DNA of 15,000 bases from Theodoxus fluviatilis (Eukaryota; Mollusca; Gastropoda; Cycloneritida; Neritidae): the NCBI GenBank assembly GCA_034096865.1, contig JAWQFJ010009594.1, positions 1 through 15,000 on the forward strand, given 5' to 3'. Shown here piece by piece: positions 1 through 7,968 of the stretch. The position numbers were made by a program, and so were the translations under genes. Below the pieces are notes generated by a model. That model saw only the letters and a program-made list of their open reading frames with translations, searched no databases and was not told where the DNA came from. The stretch's first letter is position 1, and each line of letters begins with the position of its first letter.

Positions 1-779
1 CTGTTTACCTTAAGTTGTGCAAAATAGGGAGATGGGGACTCAAAAATAGGGAGATTTCAATCAAAAGAGGGAGATTTTTATTTTTAGCCCTTACAGCGGT
101 GCTAAAACACGAGCAAATTAGGCAAACATGCACACCTTTCATTAACTTTGAGATTGCTGATGAACTGTTACAGATAGACACATAAAGTAATAACACAAAA
201 TGCTTGAAATTGAATGAACAATATTTTGGTGTGCAGTTTATAGTCTTTATTCAAATCCTGATTTTTTTCGGTCAAATTTTATATGGTAAACATTTGTGGG
301 TTTTCCACTCCTTGAGAAATAATACAGGTAAATCACTATGCAATAGTGGGTAAATACCCTATAAACCCTACTGGATGTTTGGTTTAATCATCTGTGCATA
401 CTAATGTATCATTCTCTTTGACCAAAATTGCACTCTTTAAATTACCATGTAAATTCGATGATCCAGGTATTAGAGAGGCAAAATGAAGTAATTCTGATTA
501 CCTATACTCTTTCATCTTAACCAATATTCCTCAAATTATTGCAAATGTAGAACTGAATAGCATCAATATGTGGATAATTAAACATGAAAACAGTCTGCAG
601 TAAAGTTTGTCTTCTACATTCACGATTTGATAATTTGTCTGTAATAAAACTGAAAAATTCTACTGATTTTTGTCATTATGAGACACAAGAAGGCATTACA
701 CACTACACAAACATTTTCAAAAACTTACCTCAAACCAGCAATACTACAAAAACATCCAAAAAATTGCTATATTCATGAA

Positions 780-1624
780 TATCCTTTCATGCAAAACAAG
801 AAGAGCAAAGCCCATACAACTCACATGCTTGACCTTGACCTTCAGGTGACCTTCAAGGTCAAGGCCAATTAACTACACCTAGCAATGACATCATACACTA
901 AACTAAGAAATGCTTTACACTTTTTTCCTACCAAAATACATGTGACCTTGACCCAAGGTCAAGGTCATCCAAGGTCATGCAACACAAAGCTGTTAATTCA
1001 AGACATAGGAAGCACAATGGTGCTTATTGGCACTTTCTACCATGAGATATAGTCACTTTTAGTGGTTCACTACCCCATTTTGGTCACATTTCATAAGGGT
1101 CAAAGTGACCTTGACCTTGATGAAATGTGGCCAAATGTGTCTTCTGATGAAAGTATAACATGTGTACTACAATTTTATGAAGTTTGGAACAGTTATCTTC
1201 CATAGTTCAGGGGCAAGGTCGCTTCAAAATATGTATACAATCCAACTTTGAAGAGCTCCTGTGACCTTGACCTTGAAGCAAGGTCAACCAAACTGGTATC
1301 AAAAGATAGGGATTACTTTGCCCTATATACCATATATAGGTCAGGTATCCAATCTCAAAAACTTCAGAGAAAATTGAGAAAATGTTTAAAATGGCAGTTT
1401 TTTAGACAACATTTATAGCCCCTGCGACCTTGACCTTGAAGCAATGTCAAGTCACTATGTATGTTTTTTTATGCCTTGTCATCATACACCATCATGCCAC
1501 ATTTGGTATTGATAGACTTAATAGTCTCTGAGAAAAATGCAACGTTAAAGTTTTCGGACGCCCGGACAGACGAAACGGGTGAGTACATAGACTCACTTTT
1601 GCTTCGCATGTGAGTAAAAAAAAA
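780..1624 (+). mobile_element. Interspersed repeat rich in TGACCTTGA half-sites, ending in a hairpin and A-tail
   Basis: The segment holds many copies of TGACCTTGA or its complement TCAAGGTCA: at 830, 853, 943, 959, 1106, 1112, 1262, 1268 and 1431, plus one-base variants at 953, 969 and 1425. Its right end has GTGAGT (1579-1584), ACTCAC (1591-1596) and GTGAGT again (1610-1615), so the central arm can pair with either neighbour. A run of nine A residues follows at 1616-1624. Sequences of this kind are abundant in mollusc genomes, as recalled rather than checked. The left boundary is a guess. No protein is encoded. It probably inserted into the hAT-like element. Confidence 0.5.
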
Positions 1625-1705
1625 CCACCAAATCACTGGTGAAGGTAGGAGGCACATTCACACATACCAGTGTGTCCAATTGCGGGAAGCAGTCTCATCC
1701 AAACC

Positions 1706-1840
1706 AGTGATCCAGTTTGCATGAAACTTGGAAGTACACCAAGTAAACTGAGTAATCTAATTGCATGAAACTTGAGAGTACATGCAGTAATCCAGTTGCA
1801 ATGAAATTTAAAGTACATCACAGTAATCCAGTTGCAAAAG
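1706..1840 (+). repeat. Degenerate tandem repeat, about 35-36 bp unit, about 3.5 copies
   Basis: Copies begin with AGTGATCCAG or AGTAATCCAG at 1706, 1751, 1786 and 1822. Each continues through a TTGCATGAAA core and an AGTACA end. The first spacing is longer because about ten extra bases (1741-1750) lie between units. It sits inside the hAT-like remnant, downstream of the truncated transposase frame, and could be a subterminal array. No coding potential was seen. Confidence 0.7.
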
Positions 1841-2028
1841 TCAATTTACTCAGCGTCAGAGTCGATCTACGCGAGGAGTTTCGACTCGCCCATGATTATA
1901 TAGTCTTTGATTGAATTAGTCGCGCTTACCACGATAAGGGTTAGATATGTCACGTAATATGTGTACCATCCCAGGTCACAAACTGCATAAAAATTTAATA
2001 AAAATCAGCTGAAAGTGGAATAAAAAAC

Positions 2029-2505
2029 TCAGAAATCAGCTGAAACGCTGATAAGTCCCATCTCTGCTGGCACATTGTAACGATTGTTCATTGTTGCCTC
2101 TGCCCTAGTCGTTGCATTCTCAAGCGAGTCAAGGTCGTCCACTGAAGCCTTCGGTGCAGTCACAAAAAAATTTCCTATGGATCCTGTACGTGCAGCTGCA
2201 TCTTCATTAGACTTGTGGACCTCCGATTTCAAGTGCTTAGAAATGTCATTCTTGCCTCCGTGGCTCACATTGATGTCTTTTTTGCAGAACGTGCAAAACG
2301 CGTGTGATTTCGATTTCGACGATGGGCGAAATGCCGGGAATTCCGATTTCCACTCAGCCTTCCACTTTGCGCTGTACTTTGCTCTCTTTCTGCTTCTGAC
2401 AAGAGTGGACTTTCTTTTCTCATCCTCTGTGTCACGCTCACTGTCGGATTCAAAATCGGTTTCGCGAGTCTTTCTCTTTGAGTTTTCAATGGACGCCATC
2501 TTCAT
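2029..2505 (-). pseudogene. Truncated hAT-type transposase N-terminus with BED-like zinc finger
   Basis: This is a 158-codon frame starting at ATG 2505 or, with a better context (AAGATGGCG), at 2499. Residues 10-45 are a charged Ser/Lys/Arg/Glu-rich tail that could act as a nuclear localisation signal. Around residues 46-60 it carries the aromatic and charged stretch that precedes the finger (KWKAEWKSEFPAF). The finger has Cys71, Cys74, His91 and His97 (C-x2-C-x16-H-x5-H), followed by the SxxxFF-like stretch seen before the catalytic core in this family. Homology appears to stop near residues 122-128 (TTRAEATM), where intact relatives continue into the DDE core; about 30 unrelated codons follow before the stop. 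Full-length hAT transposases are several hundred residues long, so this is an internally deleted copy. It could also be a first exon of a spliced gene, but no downstream core is visible. Confidence 0.65.
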
Positions 2506-2804
2506 TGAGATCGGTCAAGCAAAATGGCAGCTATTCCAGGTTGTAAACTGGTTCTCGATTGGACGAAGGTCCTGACTCAACTAATCAAAACAATTGTACT
2601 GCAGATCTGCGGAATGACCTTCAGTGGCGCGGTAGAAAGTTCGGATCGTCATGTAAATGCATTGGAAACGAAATACATCTTTCAAAATTTTTCATTTTCG
2701 GGAGATCGGTGGAAAAAAAATCGGGAGATTTACGAAGCTAGCGGGAGGTCGGGAGATAGGGTCTGAAATCGGGAGTCTCCCGCTAAAATCGGGAGAGTAA
2801 ACAG

Positions 2805-4011
2805 GTCTGTATATGGCAACCTGCACTCCATGAGTTGTAACCGGTAATATTAAAAAAACAAACAATGAATAAGTCCTGATTTAATTGGCACCGTAAATAT
2901 TTCACTTGCCATTCATTTATACACGAATCACTTTTGGAATTGATTCATTGACGCAGAATGAACTTTGACTAACGCACTTTCCAAAGGAGTGAAGTTTGTC
3001 ATATGTTTAAGACTCAAACAGGTGTTAGAACCTGTTATGTCAGCACAAGTTTACCTTCACTGGGAACCACGGGTCCAAGCTTTTAGTTAGAAATTCCGTT
3101 TGCTCTCGTGGAAGTCCGCGCAAAGGCTATTTAAAGTCAGAGCAGGACGGAGGCCAGAGAGGCCACAGAGAGGTCATCCCAGCAGGGAGTAGCCATGCAC
3201 TGCGCTGTCTGTTATCGTGAATAAAGACGGAGAAATGTGATGCCACGACTTCTTGACTGATGATTCCTTGGAGGGAGTGAAGGGAGAGAGACAAGTACAC
3301 CGTCTCTACACTCCCTGCCTGCTCGAGCCATGCCACACCCCGGCCACACAGCGCCATGCTTCAAGTGATTCACTGTTGATGAAACAAGTGCTAAGAGTAA
3401 AATTGGGTACCTGAGTGAGTAGTAAAAGAGCAAGGGTAGAGCAGTTAATCTTTGATGCAGGCATGTGCCTGTATAGAGGTTGAAACACTTCTCCGAAGGT
3501 AAAATTGGCTCTGTGTCCTGTCTGTCTCTTTGTTTGCCATTGGGTGTCAGTAAATGATTGACCCAATGGCCCCTTCATTGTGGCATGGGTAAGTGTAAAT
3601 CGCACTGTTATCTTCACCAGATGGTGCATGTGTAACTGGGTCTTCTGTGAGTGATGTGCCATAAATAATACTCTGGTACCACAGAGGAAATTCTGTCAGT
3701 TGTGTCCATGAGTCTTTTGTTTGTCCTTCTTGTCCATGATTCTGAGCATGCTTGTACTCAAGCTGCATTTCAATGTCCAGATGTGATCATTCTGTATAAA
3801 GACTGCACCTCTGCACTAATATCAAGCCTTTTGTAGGTGCAAGGCACTGTTCATTGCAGTCTGTTTTCTAATGTCAGTGTCATGTTATAAGAGCACATTT
3901 TATAAACATAGAAGAGCAGTTGAGTGACGTGACTTCTCTTAAGCTTTACAATGGTAGAGCTTGACAATTTTTCACACACCACATTCACATTAAACAAGAA
4001 AAGCGACTGTT
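2805..4011. other. Intergenic stretch without a supported gene
   Basis: Open frames here are short and show no recognisable domain. The only structured part is the TATA-like/AATAAA pair near 3128-3225, listed separately. The GU-rich stretch at 3971-3990, read on the minus strand, probably belongs to the 3' end of the ImpL2-like gene. Confidence 0.6.
3128..3225 (+). promoter_or_regulatory. TATA-like box followed by AATAAA, possible solo-LTR promoter/R region
   Basis: TATTTAAA lies at 3128-3135 and AATAAA at 3220-3225, about 90 bases apart, in a GC-richer block than the flanks. This spacing is usual for the promoter-to-polyadenylation part of a retrotransposon LTR. A possible TG start is TGTTAG at 3023, and the CACACA near 3345-3352 could be the far end. 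I found no matching target-site duplication and no retroviral-type coding region nearby. A chance arrangement or an unrelated small promoter is equally possible. Confidence 0.25.
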
Positions 4012-4030
4012 TGCAATTCATTCAGAAGTC

Positions 4031-4036
4031 TTTATT
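4031..4036 (-). terminator. Polyadenylation signal AATAAA for the minus-strand ImpL2-like gene
   Basis: TTTATT on the plus strand reads AATAAA on the minus strand. About 40-60 bases further along that strand is a GU-rich stretch (3971-3990, TGTGAATGTGGTGTGTG), the normal downstream element for cleavage. It is the first canonical signal I found on this strand after the stop codon at 6032. A weaker AATAAG lies near 4771-4776. Cleavage is expected near 4005-4020. Confidence 0.5.
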
Positions 4037-4375
4037 TTCACAATACTGATCCCATCAAGAGTGTCATTTACAAAGTAATATGTTTTCCATGACTGGTGTG
4101 AAGGCTTTCTTGAGCAGTGAACTGAACTTCAAATGAACCATGGGACTATGTAGTGAAGGTTTGAAATAAATTATAAATGGAATGTTGGAGATTCTATTGC
4201 ACCCGACAGTATGCTCACCTCTACCACACACTTTCTCTGCATCTCTCACACAAATCTTTTAGCACTCTATCAAAATTATGCTTTTCTACAAAAGAAAAAC
4301 TTCACACTGAATAAGATAATAATCTAAAATCACTGCTTCTTAAATATCATGGTAGGCATATGACAATAATCATGA

Positions 4376-4748
<373 letters not shown>

Positions 4749-4929
4749 TTGATGTCTACTAGATACATGCTTATTAAATAAAGGCAAAGTCCTTCAACTG
4801 GAAAAAAATCTTCAAAATCCAAAATGGCCAATGGAAATTTTCTTTCTCAAAATGCACACGCCCAGAGCACCTCCAGAGTCTATCTATGTTTCTTCATGGG
4901 GGGAACAGTGTAAAGGAAGGGGGTGTCAC

Positions 4930-5650
4930 TCAGGGTTGAGTGGGTGTTGCTCAAGGCTGAGTGGGGATTTCTTCAAGACAGTGGGAAGTTGCTCAAGGCT
5001 GAGTGGGGAGTTGCTCAAGGCTGAGTGAGGAGTTGCTCAAGGCTGAGTGAGGAGTTGCTCAAGGCTGAGTGGAAAGTTGCCCAAGGCTGACTGGAGAGTT
5101 GCTCAAGGCTGAGTGAGGAGTTGCTCAAGGCTGAGTGGGGAGTTGCTCAAGGCTGAGTGAGGAGTTGCTCAAGGCTGAGTGGGGAGTTGCTCAAGGCTGA
5201 GTGGGGATTTCTTCAAGACAGTGGGGTGTTGCTCAAGGCTGAGTGGGGAGTTGCTCAAGGCTGAGTGAGGAGTTGCTCAAGGCTGAGTGGAAAGTTGCCC
5301 AAGGCTGACTGGAGAGTTGCTCAAGGCTGAGTGAGGAGTTGCTCAAGGCTGAGTGGGGAGTTGCTCAAGGCTGAGTGGGGAGTTGCTCAAGGCTGAGTGG
5401 GGAGTTGCTCAAGGCTGAGTGGGGAGTTGCTCAAGGCTGAGTGGGGAGTTGCTCAAGGCTGAGTGGGGAGTTGTTAAAGGTTGAGTGAGGAGTTGTTCAA
5501 GGTTGAGTGGGGAGTTGTTCAAGGTTGAGTGGGGAGTTGTTCAAGGTTGAGTGGGGAGTTGCTCAAGGTTGAATGAGGAGTTGCTCAAGGTCGAGTGGGG
5601 AGTTGCTCAAGGCTGAGTGAGGAGTTGCTCAAGGTTGAGTGGGGAGTTGA
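4930..5650 (+). repeat. 22-bp minisatellite, about 32 units, with higher-order structure
   Basis: The unit is GGAGTTGCTCAAGGCTGAGTGG with few substitutions. A shorter 20-bp variant unit containing ATTTCTTCAAGACAG occurs at about 4967 and again exactly 240 bp later at about 5207. Another variant (AAAGTTGCCC) occurs at 5073 and 5291. The block was therefore duplicated as a segment and then lost or gained one unit. Near 5470-5580 the units carry TTGTTCAAGGTTGAG, a local homogenised subfamily. No protein-coding use is supported. Confidence 0.95.
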
Positions 5651-6031
5651 AGAAAAAATGTCCCATGCGGGCTGCGGTTGGTTGATCTTAAATAATACAA
5701 ATGCATACAAAATCCAACGATGAACACAGACACGTATAATGACTAAATAAATGCGAGCTTGGTGCTTTTTGTGTTTGACAGTATACGTAGCACCCAACAT
5801 TTCTGCCACTCTCTTTAGAAGTCTGTCAGACAAGACAGCACAGCAAAAGCTGCAGGTCCGGCAGCCACCAAAAGTCCTAGGGCTGCCACGTAAGCCGATT
5901 GCACAAAGAGACAAGAGCAAAGTTTCCTTGCCCTTCCCACATCAGACCAAAGGCCCAGCTTGAGGAGACGACCAGGCTGAGGGGAAGGGGGCGTCAGATC
6001 TGAGCCAGACTGCCTGACGTCAGGAGCTCGA

Positions 6032-6049
6032 TCACTTGTCCCTGCTCAT
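6032..6049 (-). CDS. ImpL2: ImpL2-like terminal exon: last five codons and stop
   Basis: A good acceptor (CTCTTTGTGTCTTGCAG) precedes ATGAGCAGGGACAAGTGA, giving MSRDK and a stop when joined in phase 0 after FFYP. The resulting tail of five residues after the final proline is close in length to the short tail recalled for Drosophila ImpL2 (VLNEED). The assignment depends on the weak donor at 7454 and a 1.4-kb intron, so it is less sure than the Ig exons. Untranslated sequence follows directly. Confidence 0.5.
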   Translation of the reverse strand: MSRDK

Positions 6050-7914
6050 CTGCAAGACACAAAGAGAGAGTACGGGTAAATGAGAAATAAAAGTCAACAT
6101 TCAGAAGAAGCAAAAAAAACTTTTTATTGCATTCAGTGAAGCGCATGGTCTCTTTCATTTATGTTCTTAGAATTATTCTTTGTTGCGTAGCCGATCTTTT
6201 TATATATTTGAAAACTAACCATTTTCAAAGAGCATGTATTCTGATGTTTGAGGATAAGGATTCCACGTGCTGCATAGTGCATCTGCATAGGACAATTACT
6301 TAGTACTAGTAGTCTCCACTTCCATGCATAGCGGTAAAATTTAGACCACTGCTAATACTCCCTTTCAACAAGAAGAGGAACAGCAAGTCAGGATTGCCAC
6401 CGTTCTCTGCTCTCTCCCTCTCTACTCCTCATCCATCACCTGCTTCACGTGAAATGGATTTGTTCAGTCGGCAGCGCAACTGGAGATCGTTGGGAGTGGG
6501 ATATTGCATCCTGATTGAACAGACTTGATGGATGGTCAAAGGAGTCTCGACCTCGCTCAGCGTTCTCGGCCATTAGTATGCACAGCCAGAGAGTGTCGCA
6601 CAGCCACTCCCGGTCCATTAGCAAGAGGAGACCTTGCTAAACATGCCCGCAGCTCTCCAGAATAGAAAGGGTTAATTTGCCGGGGATGAGACGTGACCGG
6701 AGGTCTCAGTGTGTCCTCGACCAATACAAGCTCTGAGCACCACTCCTTGCGTTAATGGTGTCCGCCCGATTTCCAGGATAATGTGGACATGGAATGGCAT
6801 ATTGAAAACCAAGTTAACAGAGTTGTTTTCTTAAGACCAGAGTGTGTGAGATTGCTACAACGACAAAGAATCAGAGTCTGTGGTGTCGGCATCCATCAAC
6901 ACACTTAGATGTTATTGCCGTGTAGATTGCGACTGAAATCCGTTTCCGTGTAATATTTCTCACTTCCTTACTGCTATATCTTGCTGAGTAATGACCGTGG
7001 GTTTTTTTTTCGTCAGAAGTCAATAGGAATTAACACATATTTTTACCATGTTCTCCCTGTCTGCTTCCTAACTGCTCTTGCAGAATTGTCCTGTCTTCCG
7101 AGTCACATTGTGAACATACATGTAGACTGTGTGTTCTCCTTTATTCACAAATATGCCGAGATGTGTGATGCTGGGGCAGGGAGTAGAAAAAATATGTATT
7201 GGACAAGGAAGTATCCATGTTTTGTCGCAGTTAGAACTCGTTTCATCAAAAACACCTTTTCGTCAAGCTTTTCCTGTCAATGTCTCACACATTACCCTGC
7301 AATTTCTCATTTCCAGGTAAGCACCAAAGTGAGCCAAAACTGTTGACCTGTTCCTGTTTGTAAGGATTTCTTGCAAGCATGTATTCAGATCCAACCATTT
7401 CCGCAAACAAAGGTGAAAAGCATGTATAAGGTGCAGCATAGAAGTCGGGCCTACCGGGTAGAAAAAGGAGGTCTGCTCCTCTTTTCCGGCAGCGTTTTCA
7501 GCTTCACACGTGTAGGTACCCATGTTGTCCAGCCACGAAGCTTCCCGGATAATCAGATCACCGTTCTTGGTGATCTGCAAGTACAAAAACATGCATTTGT
7601 CGGATATCAAATTGCTGTTGTACAATAAACTTCATCATTACATAGCAGAAAACACAGTCTGTTTGATACTGACATAAGAGAGTTGGCCTCTTTCCCTATT
7701 AGGTTGTCCGTCAGTCAGTCTTTCAAGCGATCCATAAACTTCTTTCCCATTAACCAACTTTGCTAACTTGTCGGTCCGTCTATCCATTCGTCTATTGGCC
7801 TGTTTGCCTGTCTTTTCATTTGTCTGTCCAAAACGCGCGCGCGCGCTCGCACGCATTCAGGCACACAAAACACATACATACACACACGGACACACATACA
7901 CACACATGCGCACG

Positions 7915-7968
<54 letters not shown>

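Larger units (their letters stand above)
1..2804 (-). mobile_element. hAT-like DNA transposon remnant, non-autonomous
   Basis: The first eight bases (CTGTTTAC) recur as a perfect inverted copy at 2797-2804. Both ends are crowded with GGGAGA motifs: at 27, 49 and 69 on the left, and at 2700, 2723, 2751 and 2791 plus variants at 2743 and 2771 on the right. Between them, close to the right end and reading leftwards, lies a BED-type zinc-finger frame typical of hAT transposase N-termini. The catalytic core and C-terminal dimerisation region are absent, so the element cannot move itself. The left end coincides with the window edge, so the true terminus and target duplication cannot be seen. The hAT assignment rests mainly on the protein; the boundaries are inference. 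Confidence 0.5.

Noticed and set aside
2084..2575. 163-codon plus-strand open frame
   Set aside because: It is the antisense shadow of the transposase zinc-finger frame, which has the recognisable motifs.
4930..5650. CRISPR-like array
   Set aside because: The units are directly contiguous with no unique spacers; it is a minisatellite in a eukaryotic genome.
7263..7454. Extended C-terminus of the ImpL2-like protein by reading through 7454
   Set aside because: The sequence after FFYP has no family resemblance, and a downstream exon gives a tail of the expected length. Kept only as possible intron retention.
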